Assembly (NCBI GenBank): GCA_011109175.1
Contig: RDEW01000026.1
Span: forward strand, 126,922-190,921
Source of the DNA: Dicyema japonicum
Lineage: Eukaryota; Dicyemida; Rhombozoa; Dicyemidae
Length of the DNA: 64,000 bases
Reading direction: 5' to 3'
This document shows, piece after piece, positions 1 through 12,662 of the stretch (positions within the stretch are counted from its first letter, which is position 1; every line of letters starts with the position of its first letter). Made by a program: the position numbers and the translations under genes. Under the pieces are notes generated by a model. That model searched no databases, was not told the origin of the DNA, and saw only the letters and a program-made list of their open reading frames with translations.

Positions 1-525
1 GTACTTTTGATTCAGCTCCATTAGGTTTTCAGTTATACATTATGTGAAACATGTTCCATTAGTGTACGCTATTGCTCGAGATAAATCTCAACAAATGTAT
101 GAACAAATATTTTCAACACTGAAAGAGAAAAAACCACAATTGAATCCACTTTCATTTACCATAGATTATGAGCGATCAATGATATCAACAGAATTTTTCT
201 AAATGCAAGTGTGTATGGCTGCTACTTTCACTTTGGGCAAATACAAAATCTATGACTGCAGGCATGGTACAATGACCCAGCAAATGCAAACTTAATTAAA
301 AGTATTCAAGCACTGGCATTTGTTCCTCAAGTCATCGAGAGTTTTCGAGCGCTCTTTGAAACTATAGATGACGAGACTGATGACGTGTTGGGAGATTTTC
401 TGACCTATTTTGAGACAACATGGATTGGAGCCTTGCAACGTGGAAGGAGAAGAAGATCATTGTTTAGTTTGGAAATGTGGTATGTACACGACAGACAGGC
501 AGAAGGCCTCCCAAGAACTACGAAT
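1..525 (+). mobile_element. FLYWCH/MULE-type transposase fragment (broken)
   Basis: Conceptual translation with frame changes gives a stretch typical of Mutator-like (MULE) transposases of the FLYWCH group: a 'YAIARDKSQQMYEQIF' block, 'LNPLSFTIDYERS' (the acidic residue position of the DDE core), a degraded 'YGCYFHFGQ', 'IQALAFVP', 'YFETTWIG' and 'EMWYVHDRQAEGLPRTTN'. The order and spacing of these blocks match the family. An in-frame stop follows 'STEFF' near position 201 and the frame shifts around 330-390, so it is inactive. It is cut by the window's left edge; no terminal inverted repeat is visible on the right side. A second, unrelated-looking copy of the same family lies at 26.2-27.9 kb. 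Confidence 0.75.
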
Positions 526-1084
526 ATCTTGGTAGTCATTATTGAAAATCTTGGTAGTCTCAAGTTCGAGATTTCCATAGTCTTTAAGGATACTGTAAAC
601 ATTGTCAGTTATCTCTTCAAACGGAATTTCTCAGGTCTGTCACTACAAATTACTACGAATCTCGGGAATATTGGAGTTGAATTTCCTGAAAAAGTGTGGA
701 TTTTTAATTAACAATATGCCGATGTTCTTTCAAAAACGTTCAAGTTCAAGTATCTCGTTCTTGATTCCATTTATATTTAGTTCTGGCTGGTCCAGGGTTT
801 GCCTCAATGTCTCTGCAACGGTATAGGCTTTCCTTGTTGGTCCATCCGTGAGGATAGGGGAAAGTGTGACTCTTTTCTTCCATATGCCATCGTGTCGGCG
901 AGTCACATGAAATTTTCAATGGCATAAGGCAATAAATAACAATCGTCTCAACTATCCAAATGACAAAATAACTTTAGTCTTCACTCAATTTCAGCGCAAT
1001 TTATTATGCGTCTCTTAACAATTCCTGAAAAAGTGTTAATTTAATTATTCCTTATGTCAGGATGTCTTGGCTTACTAAGTTCTT
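526..1084. other. Intergenic stretch, no gene recognised
   Basis: Short ORFs occur on both strands here but none shows a recognisable motif or a plausible chain of short GT...AG introns. The sequence follows directly after the MULE fragment and may be the remainder of that element. Confidence 0.4.
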
Positions 1085-1420
1085 TTCTAGGTTAAACTGA
1101 TATGTTTTGTTTTCTTCAAAACAGTATTCCTAAAGGATCAGTCCACTCCCCACCACTTTTCAACTTTCTCCTTATTGGTATGTCTATAACTCTAGATCTC
1201 TTTACATTTCATAGAGCACCAAAACTTAACGTGAAAGTAGAGGATCTCTAAGGGCGGCCAGTTTTGACTGCCTGTTTTATTATGGTCATCATCCTACATG
1301 TTATCAAAGCTAGAGTTAATATTATAATTCTCTCGTTCCTCATCAAGACTGATTATCAATGTTAAGTGTCATAAAATTTTGGGTAGACAAGACTCAGAAC
1401 GGAATTTTGCTGAAGCCGAT
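1085..1420 (+). mobile_element. Possible LINE reverse-transcriptase scrap
   Basis: One frame reads 'IPKGSVHSPPLFNFLL', which resembles the 'PQGSxLSPxLFN' motif of non-LTR reverse transcriptases. The flanking sequence is too degraded to extend the match, so the family cannot be assigned. Confidence 0.35.
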
Positions 1421-1955
1421 GCTTTTTTAGGTTCTGAGAATTGGTCTATTCAATGTCTTGACAATCCATACTAGTTACGGGAATCATACGACCCAAATTG
1501 CTTTTTTATGTGCCATCGAATATTTGGTAAAAAGGGGAAGGGGCAACCGAAAAAAGAGATGGCGGATTGAGCTCATTTTCAACAAATCGTTAGTAGAATG
1601 TGATCAAAAATTTGTTATACATTTTTATCACATAACTACCTGTAAGCTCTGTGACAAAATATAAAGTTAATTCAAACTTATATTAGAACCTGAGATGATA
1701 TTATTGTTTCCCTCTAAACAGTTTGGGAACCCTGGTCTAAATATTATGGAAGGTCACGTTTCCGGCAAGGGACGAAGTTGCCTACAGGTCAGTAAACGAA
1801 AATCATGGTATGTAGGATTTGCTCCATACTAAACCCAATATGAAGTGTGGAAAAATTATATTTAATTTATTTTTGACGATATTTTCTAGACATTTAATTT
1901 ATGAGATTTTTGACATTATTTTTCCCATAAACGAGTTTCCCCTCACGATTGTATT
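1421..1955. other. Intergenic stretch, no gene recognised
   Basis: AT-rich, with only short ORFs lacking motifs. Probably old LINE sequence, because a LINE-like 3' tail follows immediately. Confidence 0.35.
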
Positions 1956-2155
1956 AAAGGACTTACGATCGGAAAATGGACAATCTTTCCCTAGACATCT
2001 GTTACCCATCGACTTTCCGTACAGACATAAGAGCAAACACTTCCGGGAAACGTTGAGGTCCCTTGATGAGCACATGCAGAGAGTGATCACCTAATTAGTT
2101 CGGTTGCTTTCTCTATGTTTTCTGTGGTTATGTAAATAAATCAGAGGATATTTGG
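1956..2155 (+). mobile_element. LINE 3' end remnant (Jockey/CR1-like)
   Basis: The reading 'SKHFRETLRSLDEHMQRVIT' followed by a stop and 'gatcacctaattag' parallels the C terminus and 3' tail of the better preserved LINE at 36.0-36.6 kb ('RRHFRNAVGSLAEHSKRI', then 'ggatcacttaatttag'). Only the tail is left, as is common for 5'-truncated LINE copies. Confidence 0.5.
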
Positions 2156-2274
2156 TTATTTCAAAAACATAAATTGAATCTATTAATAACCACTAGTAAT
2201 TACAAAAACTAAAAGAGTAACTCCCACGAAATACTTTCCTAATAGAAAAGTCACCCAAACCCATTAGCAAAATG

Positions 2275-3467
<1,193 letters not shown>

Positions 3468-3589
3468 CTGTTGTCCTAGTATATTTTATTTTTATTTGAA
3501 AAATATATTTTTTTATTTATCTATTTATTTTTATAATATAGTTAAATTGAAGATTAAAAAAATGTATCGAATTGAAAGCAGTTATTATT

Positions 3590-3720
3590 ATAACCCCGGG
3601 AACACAGGAGAAAGGAAAAAGTTATCGTCTAATTAAGTGATCCAGGTGTCATTTATAATAATTGAAAGCAGTGGATCTCTCGGAGCGTCCTCTTTTAGTG
3701 GGTCGTTTTTTGACAGTCAG
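3590..3720 (-). mobile_element. LINE 3' tail remnant
   Basis: Read on the minus strand, 'tggatcacttaattag' followed by an AT-rich end matches the tail seen at 36.58 kb and 61.3 kb. No coding part remains. Confidence 0.35.
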
Positions 3721-4069
3721 TTTCCTATAAGTTAGCGAAACTGGGGTGAATAATTTAATATTGAATTGCTTTCCATCTCATAATTAGAGCAGGATGGCGG
3801 AATGTCATAATTGTCGGACATAATCCTTATTCTAATCTCACTTATGTCCATTCCGACTGCTACGGTGCTTCTGGGTTTGACAGATGATATTTACTATGGA
3901 ATCGGATTGTCTCAAGAGACTCACACAACCAATGAAAAAAATTAAGACATTCTTGATATCTTAGCATCATTAATTAACATAATTGTTCTTTCCTTTTAAA
4001 TATAAAGTCTGTGTCCTGTCTGAGTAATGTAATCATTATTACTCATTGACTTTAATAGTATGACCAGGA

Positions 4070-4136
4070 ACATTATTTGTTAGGATGTCATACCCATAGC
4101 AATGGTCCTGGGTTCGAATCCCCCCAGACTACATAA
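4070..4136 (+). repeat. tRNA-like (B-box) SINE remnant
   Basis: Contains a B-box-like 'gggttcgaatcc' preceded by 'gttaggatgtc', the same order as in the tRNA-derived SINEs at 12.36 and 23.70 kb. No acceptor stem closes around it and the T stem mispairs, so it is not called a tRNA gene. Confidence 0.35.
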
Positions 4137-6715
4137 CCGAAAATTCTCCATTTAATTTTACGAAAACTCAATTTGAAGAGAGACGTTTATTTTTATTTTC
4201 GAAAGAATTATTCTGCCCTCTCTCATCCAAGGATGTGAAGGATGGTATTTTTTGCCCAAAAGAGAAAGAATAATCAACCTTTTGGACAAGACGAGGAGGA
4301 TGGAAATCAAGCTGACCCTTCGTAAAAAAGGTGAAGAAGCACTAGATGAAAAGGAAACCATGATCAAATCAGTAAAAAAACGTGGTAGTAAAACGGATCG
4401 AGGGCTTTCTCCTGAGGATCAAAGTGGATAACACGATTAACACGTTCATTAAAAAGATACTTTGAAGCTAGAGGGGGGGAGTAAAACTGGGAAAGATTCC
4501 AGGCCTCACGGCAGGATTTTTAATAACGTAATCCCCCATAACTATCGATATGTCTTGGTTTTATTATTTATTTAAGTTTCTTTTCTTCCACGTTCTACAA
4601 GAGTGACAGCATATGTTCCGCCTGTCTCAGTTGGTATTCAATGCCAGGGTGGCACAAAAAGATCATTTGTTCTCTCTTACTCCACTGGATCATTTTTTGG
4701 AGAGATTCACAACTGTGTTTTGGATGGACTTGTGTAAGCTTGAGTAAACTTTTCTCAGTGATTCTGATCGTGGATACACTTTGTTAACTTATTTTTCGAT
4801 GTATCTGGGGTTAATAAAGTTAAAAAATATTATTTCATGCATTCACATGTTACACATACTCAGAAAAAACTGCTTACACCCAGCAGACTCCATATTTCTC
4901 TTTACAGCTACCAGCAGACTATGGTAAGTTTCCCGTATCCAGACTTGTATGATCTCCACTAATCATTACTTTCAATTGAAGTTCGAATAATCAGATTATG
5001 AAATATACTAGTTATATAAGCCCTACTAACATTATGTCTATTTACCATTTTGCTCACAGCTGACTTACAAATGACGAATATATCCGTCATCACATCCCAA
5101 TAGGCATGAAAAACAAATACATTTATGTTGTTTTCTCTATTTGTCTCTGTCGTATATATTAACACAAGTCACGCTTAAATGAACAGCTCAACTTAAATAC
5201 TGAAATATACTGAGAAAGGAAAAAGTAATCCACTAATTTGATGATTCCCTAAATGTCAGCACTATTCTCAAGAGCTCATGAAAGGATCCTCAATTTACAT
5301 GAAATGTCTCCATTTTAAGAATCTAAATTTAAGTTGATGAAAGATAATTCGTTATCAATAATATGCTAATTAAAGGCAATAAACTGGATAACACCTTAGT
5401 ACTCATAAATATAGATAAAACCAAGGACAAATCGACTTTAATGGAAAGAAAATGTTATCAATTTGTTAGTAAATGTAACTATTTGCCAAAATGCTATTAT
5501 TTATGTTTGTTAATGTCTGATAACAGTCGAGATCGATTCTCACTGTTTTTGGCGACTAGAATTAACATAAACAAAACATTGATCAGGCTTGTATTCCATC
5601 GTTTTCACGTGGTTTAGAGACCCGTCAAACTTTTCAATATTTTTATTTAACTGGTGTTTCATCTTTTCACTCTTTATTGCTGCAAGTTACAGGATTGCAT
5701 ACTTTCTACGTCCGGGAGGTTGACTTTCTCCACAGTATTCGCTTTATGTAATGTATTTTTGTCAAATTTAGATAACTGGTTTGTTACTTTTTCCATTTGA
5801 ATAATTTTACGCATTTTGAATTTTCATACTCGCTGATCTACGCATAAAGTGCACACCACACAAATTTGAAAATACGCAAGTGCACGCCACTTAACATGTG
5901 ATTAGGGAATAACTTTTCTGCTCTGACGGATAAACACTTTTTCCTGCTCATCTGAGAGATTTCAGGGGTTTTTAACCCAGCATGCTGTGACTCATTGAGA
6001 TGGTTGATGATAGGAAAAGAGAACTGAGAACGAGAAAATGGCTCTTACCGAACGTTGGCTGCCCAATATTGAGGGAGTAACTCTCAATATACCATCAATC
6101 ATAATAATATATTAAAACTGTTTTCCAACTAAATTTAATTATTGATTTTTAGAAATAATCATACGACAGATCACCCAAGTTTTTAAAAAATCAAAACTTT
6201 CCTGTTTTAATTATACAAATGTTATGAGAGAGATCTCAACCAGTTTGACCAATAAACCGATTTGTGATATCAAAAACAATTAATCAATTAATTACATACT
6301 TTCAGTAGCACCTAAATGAATGTACTTTCTATAGTGCCCTTTACTTTTAAGATCCTATAATTTACATGTCCTATTGGTCAGACATTCTGATCATTATTAA
6401 TGTTGCTATTGTTATTAGATTATTAGGTTGGAATGGTTTAGTGTACTTGTGAAATTCTACGTTGATTGCAACTAAAAATTTCTTTTCTTCAAGTTAGTAA
6501 TTAACTTTATTTGTATGTTTCCCACCATCACGAGTCATTGACATCACTTGATGAATTTAATGATTGATGGTTGTACATTTACAACCATCAATCATTTACA
6601 CATTTATCATAATATCAAATTAAATATTTATTCAAAGAACACCAAAAACGAAAAAACAAAATGATCCTTACAAGTTTAATCCAGGCTCTCAGCTTGGCTT
6701 GATGCTCCTCTCTTG
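4137..6715. other. AT-rich intergenic region, no gene recognised
   Basis: About 2.6 kb with short ORFs on both strands, none with motifs or a convincing intron chain. A perfect 17-bp hairpin lies at 6559-6596 (separate entry). The piece at 5200-5270 weakly resembles the LINE tail at 3.6 kb. Confidence 0.4.
6559..6596. repeat. Perfect inverted repeat (17-bp stem, 4-nt loop)
   Basis: The arm at 6559-6575 (aatgattgatggttgta) is the exact reverse complement of 6580-6596, with loop 'catt'. It sits in gene-free AT-rich DNA. There is no T run after it. It may be a hairpin, the centre of a small palindromic element, or two abutting transposon ends. Confidence 0.8.
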
Positions 6716-7900
6716 ATCCTACACAAGCTCGTTGTGGTCGGGATTTCTCCTGATCAGGCCTTCTCCGTTACTCATTCGGATTAGGAGCTCCAATGGTGTC
6801 GACATCATGTTATTTTTATTCGTAGACCACTTCTCTGTCACTCCTAAAGTATCTGTCTTAACTTTGAAACGTTCACAACTATCAATTGAGCAGTCAACTG
6901 TGAGTAATAAAGATATGCAATGTACAAAGTTTGAAAAAGATAACATCCAAGCTCAACCAATGAAGCAAAAAAATCCTTCTCACATTTTGGAAAAGTTTTG
7001 TTTCCACTTAGAAAAGTGTAAAACAGTATACGATTTTTTCTTAGAGAAAACGAGTTCACGTCAGTCTCAAAATGGTTAGCAAAATTCTGACAGTGTCATT
7101 TCAAGGTTTTCAAACGTTCCTTGTTTTCACCATCAATTGAATCCAGCTTTACCAAGAATGAGAACTTGTCAGGGAGTCTACGAACATTGTGTTCTGAAAC
7201 TTCGGCCTTCGGTATGTTTGTGATTTCATTCATTATTATTATTTCACCAACTTCTGATAAGCCTTCGTCTTTGCACTCTCTCAAGGCATCAATTTCTTTC
7301 CCCTGAATCTTGCCCAGGGTACATTCCACTTCTGACAGTATTCTCTGAAATTCCTTCGTCTCTATGACTTGGAAACGCGATATTCTGTCTTGCAAGGAGA
7401 AACACAATATCGAAAATTCGTTCAACAATAAGTCACCATTTCTCACTCAAATATGCTCTTGGAGTTTGTAATCAATCGTGCATGATTTTCAAGTCTGCTG
7501 CAAAATCCAAATATTCACGCATTGAATTTCTGTGATAAGTACTTCTTTCATGTTCATAAATTCTAGGATTCAACTTTCTCCAGCTGCTAAATACATCTTG
7601 AAAATATAAAACAAAGCAAAAGACAGCTTGTTTGCAAGGTATTAGCCATTTTCTCTGCAAATGCTCGCCATTACTTGACAAAGTTTCAAACCAATGCTTA
7701 GAAAGTGATCTCCTTTCTTTTTCAGCAAAAAGACCTTCCTGGTGTTGAAATTCTCTGGTCCTTGCTGAACTAAGCACTTCACATGTGGAAATTAGTTTAA
7801 AAATACCGGTAACCAAGGCACAATACGTCTCGCACGAAAGCGCCGCAAGCGTGACACCTGTCGTCATAACAAGAAGAACGTTACTGACAGCGCTTCATCA
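6716..7900 (-). mobile_element. hAT-like transposase remnant (ZMYM/TTF type)
   Basis: The minus strand reads, in order, a TTF-type zinc-finger region ('GEHLQRKWLIPCKQAVFCF', 'FSSWRKLNPRIYEHERS', 'YHRNSMREYL'), a helical middle ('DKFSFLVKLDSI', then 'CQNFANHFETDVN') and a relic of the C-terminal hAT dimerisation region ('LLTVDCSIDSCERFKVK'). This order matches the hAT-derived ZMYM-like transposases. Stops and frame changes near 7450, 7090 and 6950 show it is inactive. Terminal repeats were not identified. Confidence 0.6.
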
Positions 7901-8399
7901 CAAAGAGCGGGAAGGGAATTCACAGCAAACAGGCACCTACCATCTATTAAAAATCGTGCCAAGTCTTCAGTGCTGTCAATAGAACAAGGTGATCGCTAGT
8001 AGCCGATCTTGTCATGATGGAAAAACACGGAGAAAAAACTTAGCATAGATTAATAACGTGAACTCTATTGCTTGGATCTAATGTCCCCTACAGCTTGCTT
8101 CCTGAGGCGGATCTCCTTCTAGACACGCTTCTCGATGTAAGGTCCTAATGAGGCACATGCGTAGAAAATGAACGGCTCAATGTAGTGAGATTAAAGCATT
8201 TTTAGTATAAGATGGTTCCTGATTTTCCTTACCCCTGTTAGACTTTTCAGGAGGTTGATTTTTTCTCACGTTTGTTTAACACATTTCCAATTTGCCACGA
8301 GAAACACATATGAGTACCATAGACCAATCAAAGGATTTTTTACTATTTCTTAAATGGCAATGTTTTCCCATTCGCTTCAATTTCAATTGACTTTGAAAT
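7901..8399. other. Intergenic stretch, no gene recognised
   Basis: No motif-bearing ORF is seen. It may hold the degraded 5' part of the reverse-transcriptase element that follows. Confidence 0.35.
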
Positions 8400-9118
8400 T
8401 TTCTTGTCTGAGCTGAACAGGGATGTAACGGATTTCTCAGTGCTGATTGTCAGTCGGTTTTCATTCAGCCACACAAGTAAACAGTTAAGGCAATGTTACA
8501 CTCTTTCCACAAAGATTGAAGTGGGGGTCAAAAATGGTTGTGATGCTGGTATTAATTCAAAGAGATCTTCCTTCGATTTCGAGGACTCTGAAGGGAATAT
8601 TAAAATGGATATCTCCAATGCCTTTAACAGTGTTAACGGGATTGCCTCCTTGAAGCTTGCACTTATCGGAAACCTGAGATTTAGAAACTGTCGTATGGTT
8701 CAAACAGCACTCTTATCTTCAGAGAAAATATTGTCTGTTATCAAATCAGTGTCTAACAAGGGGATTGCTTGGACAACTCTTATTTGTCCTTACTGTCGGT
8801 GATATCAAAGTATGGTATCTGGATGACGCTACGCACGACTTCGTTTTGGAGGACCTCCATGTAATTGCCTCGTCTTTGAGGAGTCTTGGATTTGCCAATA
8901 ATACCTCGAAGACGAGATTACCAACATCTCGATGTCCGTCTCATATTTTTTTCGTTATCGGAACTTTAAAAATTAGTTTATTTGAGCAAAGACGTGGTGA
9001 ATCGTCTTTCACGAAGACTCGTTTTGGTGAGGAGATTTTAGCAAAGGCTCTTTTTTTGTCTCTTATGTTTCCTAAGAACGGCTTCAGGAAGTTGATTTTC
9101 CTCGTACAAAGTCAATAA
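8400..9118 (+). mobile_element. Reverse-transcriptase element fragment ('YLDD' family)
   Basis: The blocks 'KMDISNAFNSVN', a degraded 'QQGDxLGxLLFVL' and 'KVWYLDDATHDFVLEDL', then 'SLRSLGFANNTSKT', are in the order of a retroelement RT whose active site is YLDD rather than YADD. The same family has a C-terminal signature 'PVAVETSG...IVRGNALSILRAAS'; pieces of that end lie at 22.6, 25.7-26.2, 41.3, 42.4 and 61.4 kb. The frame breaks near 8765, so it is inactive. Confidence 0.65.
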
Positions 9119-9309
9119 CATAAAATCGACATGTATTGTAAAGGTTAAGAAGGTGTCAAAGGTAACTCCCATCCATCATGAAGTTAATTAACATTCTGTG
9201 AATTAGAAATAGGTCTCAACAAATTTTAATTATTATATAAAGTTTCGGCATAAATTAATAATAAATTTATTCTAAAATAAATTATTTTAAGGAACTAATT
9301 TCCGTAAAT

Positions 9310-10180
9310 ACAAAGTAAACCTAAGTAGAAATGTATTTGTTGTGTTGAGACATGGAGAGAGCACTTTACAACAAGGAGGATAGGTTTTGTGGTTGGCACA
9401 ACCCTTCTCTCTCCAATTTGGGAATCCATCAGGCAGAGATAGCCGCAAAAGGTCACTTATTTGTTTAGACCTAGATGATCTGCTCTGAAGATTCGAATTT
9501 GACGAATGTCATATGTAGTATTCTGTACAGGACCGTCCAAACAGCGGAAATAATTATCCAGAAGCTTAAACGGGAACCTGAAGTATTGAGAGACTACAGG
9601 CTCAACGAGAGGCACTATGGACTCCTGCAAAGGTTTACACTCATATTACGTCTCAGGGAAGCTAAAATGGGAGATGCAGAGCTTATATGGGGCTGGAACT
9701 CTGGAGCTGTGGAGGAGGTCCTATAAACATCGTCCTCCACCATTGATGGTTCAAGATTCTGATCTTGATGGGAGATTCTATGTTTGGCACGCGTCTTATT
9801 TTAGCCAACAGACTACGAGTTTCCACTGACAGAAAGCTTGAACGATACCGTTCAGAGAGTGCAGTCATTGTGGGAGGAGGTCCTTTGGCCTAAAATATGT
9901 GTAACTCACATCCGTAAATGTAGAACGGACGGAGACTTTTGATTGTCGGGCATGGAAGTAGTGTGAGGGCCCTGATGATGATTTTGTGTGACTACTCCGA
10001 AGAAGAAATTGAAAAAGTGAATATTCCTAATGGTTGTATTTTTCAGATAATGAAGGAATCCCTCTCCTGATTGAATTTGATTCTTCGGGGGGTTTGGTTA
10101 GTAGGCGGTACCTGGCTGATGAGGAAACTGTGAAGGCTGGGGAGGACAAAGCTGCCAAAATTAGCCGCCCTTTAAATTAA
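9310..10180 (+). pseudogene. PGAM: Phosphoglycerate mutase (cofactor-dependent), frame-broken
   Basis: The family interconverts 3- and 2-phosphoglycerate in glycolysis. Visible parts: 'VLRHGES' with the phospho-acceptor His, 'RFCGWHNPSLSNLG', 'RTVQTAEII', 'YRLNERHYG', 'LELWRRSYKHRPPP', 'VGHGSSVRALM' with the second catalytic His, and 'PNGIPLLIEFD' running to TAA at 10178-10180. In the 3' half the exons join cleanly over three introns of 23 nt each. In the 5' half one base is extra after HGES (about 9367), there is a TGA at 9486-9488, another extra base near 9514 and a one-base mismatch of frame near 9620. No start codon was found in frame with 'NVFVVLRHGES'. It is either a recent pseudogene or a gene with assembly indels; the intact, correctly spliced 3' half argues that decay is young. 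Confidence 0.8.
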
Positions 10181-10655
10181 AATTTAATTGAGTTTATATT
10201 AGTTTGCACAAATGTCTTTTCACGTTTGATATACCTGACCGTTCTCTCAGCACCATAAATGACAGATTCGCACCTGATATATGTTGCCTACAGAAGACGA
10301 AAATAGCATGGAATATTTCAAATTAAAAATTACTTTCCAACAACCTGTCGTCAATTTGGAATTTGATTTGTAAGCAATTGGGGAGCTAGGAAGAGGATGT
10401 GTAGAAGGATACTGAAGGTTAAAAAAACCTCCACACGATATGAGGCAATTATTCTATTAACAACATTAGGCAAAACATTATCCCTTATTGTACACACCAA
10501 ATAAAAAACAAAGTTAATATTTTTATCCCCCGGACAGAGAGTATTCAAGGATGATCGATCGCGAACGTAATCTAATTATATATTGATAATATGGATACTT
10601 GAGGCCATATCAAAAAATGGTTTTTATAGTAAACATGAAAAAACCAAATTTATAT
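10181..10655. other. Intergenic stretch, no gene recognised
   Basis: AT-rich spacer downstream of PGAM. A 65-codon minus-strand ORF at 10351-10548 has no recognisable motif. Confidence 0.4.
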
Positions 10656-11050
10656 TTCCAGTAGATCAGAAGGACGTTCCGACGAATTGTGGAGAAGGCA
10701 CAAAAAGGTAGGAGGCACAGAAGATGCTACTCGCAGGAAAATCCTAGAAAGTGGAGCATTCAGAAATCTAACCGTATGGGGATCAATATAGAACATACCT
10801 GAAAAATTGAAGATAACAACTCATTCGTATTGCCGATTCTGGCATACAACTGTGGACTCATTATCTAGACAGCTTTCATAGATCTCAAACACTTAAAGAA
10901 ATGCAATTCACAAACTTTGTCAGTGGAAATTCTGAAATTGAGGTGGAAACTATTTGGTCTTATTCTGCGGACCAACATTGCCATGGAAATACTGTTAAAT
11001 GAAATGTGTCTTTTGAAGTGGTGATAGCCTAAGTAGAAATTATTGCTTTA
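10656..11050 (+). mobile_element. RTE LINE C-terminal fragment
   Basis: Readings such as 'GGTEDATRRKILESGAFRNLTVWGS' in pieces and 'ILKLRWKLFGLILR' correspond to the region after the RT domain in the RTE copies at 50.9-51.2 kb ('LGDAEDITNRKML') and 30.0 kb ('VEVRWRLFGHVLRM'). Frames change several times; only about 400 bp remain. Confidence 0.55.
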
Positions 11051-11346
11051 AAATAATTGTCTTATAGAGAGAAGGAGGACTAGTTCTTGGAGGATACCTT
11101 TTCGGATCAAATGAACAGAAAGTTTTCAAAGTTTAGAGTTCGTGGGACTATTAAAATTTGCTTGAATACTTACTAACTGGAGTAGCTTCACTCTTACTCA
11201 GTTTACATTGTTTAATGCTACATATACTCTGCCGCGTCACCTGAGACAAGTGGATCACATGACACCACTTTATTGGAAAAGAGAGATGAGAAGGTTAAAT
11301 GACCAAATAATGACAACGAAAGAAAAATTAAATTTATTATACAATA

Positions 11347-12254
11347 TTAGTCCAATTTAGAGCTCGAAATCTCAATAAAACTCCTGTCAACCTCCGAGAG
11401 GGCACCACAAATAACAAAACACTGCATCACGTCCAACACAGATGAATCACATAGCTTATCAATAGAGGACCTAACTATTATTGGATCAGCACAGCCAATA
11501 TTCCCCATGACTAAGCACACAAAGCAGAAATATCAACACGGCCTATCATATGAAACGCTACAGAACCTTCCTTTCCTACAATCACAGCCAATTCTGATAA
11601 TGTTCCTCCTACACGTTCCCCCACATCAACACGTGGAATGTCCCCATCTTGAAATTAGACACAAATAGGATACTGAGTACACACATAGTGTGTGCAAGCC
11701 ACGGTTATAGTTTTTCAAGAAAACATTATATATTTGTGAAGCCTCATTGAAATCTAGGATTGGAGGGATAAGGAAGGTTTCTCCAAAGGAATAGATCTAA
11801 AATAACTAAAAACGAAAAAACCGGTAAGCCACAGCGACAAACCGCTGAAAAAACAGAAGCGTTGTGAAGAACCCGGACGGTGATATCACCAAATTCTCGA
11901 GAAGCAAGACATAACCTTTGGTAAGTCTCATTACTGTGTCAATTAGCCCCAATTCTTACAATAACAGCCAATCAGCGGAGACTAAAAGGGCAACACTAGC
12001 ATGGACAGCTTTTAAAAGGATTTCGTCTAAACTAGAAACGTAGTTTGCTACTTATTTTAGTATCTATATGGGCGTTCTCCCAGCACCCAATACATTGACT
12101 TTTCTATAGGTTTTAAGATTTAATATACCAAATCCTCAAAATCGGTAGTCGAAGAGGACTCACAGAAAATATAGTCAACTTCTTTTATTATTTCAAATGC
12201 CTCGAATGATATGCTTTTCCAACCATCAAAACCAATCCCAACGAAATAAAGCAT
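11347..12254 (-). CDS. DPH5: Diphthine methyl ester synthase (Dph5)
   Basis: S-adenosylmethionine-dependent enzyme that methylates the modified histidine of elongation factor 2 during diphthamide synthesis; cytosolic. The start MLYFVGIGFDGWKSISFEAFE matches the family N terminus. After splicing, the protein continues 'DEILLKAVHASVALLVSADW', 'FGDITVRVLHNASVFSAV' with 'CRCGL', 'IYSFGETFLIPP', 'RGLHTLCVYS', and near the end 'MGNIGCADPIIVRSSIDKL' before TAA at 11347-11349. Introns of about 26, 25, 26 and 27-29 nt restore the frame. The exon after the first intron (roughly 12040-12110) could not be joined without a frame break, so one exon boundary or a base there is uncertain. The usual GDP motif reads ADW in this copy. 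None of its exons is a long ORF on its own. Confidence 0.85.
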
Positions 12255-12357
12255 GTATTTTTAAATATTTAATTTAAAATATTAACAATATAATAATTAA
12301 AATTTCAGAATTTTTGGAATCTCTTAATTTTCCACATTTATTATTATTATTATTAAA

Positions 12358-12662
12358 AAGCCGGCTGGCATAGTGGTTAGGTGTCGGGCTAAAAGTGACT
12401 TAGGTTACGGGTTCGATTCTCGCTGCTGTTCACTTGGTGGAAGGCTCCACGCATCTACGATGCTAAAAAGGCTTGACGAGTGACTCCGTCATCAGTGGAC
12501 TCTCATTGCGGAACTGGATAGTCAAATAGGATCCACACACAAGAAAAAGAAAAAAGAAGTGAAGATCATTCCTTGGTTCTACGATTAGTTAAAATTACCT
12601 TTCTTTACTTAAATAAAGTGTGTATCCTGCCTATGCGGAGCTAATACCACGGCTCCGTGAAA
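12358..12662 (+). repeat. tRNA-derived SINE, copy 1
   Basis: The 5' part is tRNA-like: A-box-like 'tagtggttaggtg' and B-box 'gggttcgattc' with normal spacing, giving an internal RNA polymerase III promoter. A unique body follows ('ggaaggctccacgcatctacgatg', 'gactccgtcatcagtggac', 'ctttacttaaataaagtgtg', 'cctgcctatgcggag') and a 3' end 'ggctccgtgaaaaaggct'. It ends directly against the 3' end of the minus-strand RTE LINE. Related copies lie at 23701-24012 (+), 30355-30700 (-) and 55885-56175 (+, diverged). Confidence 0.85.
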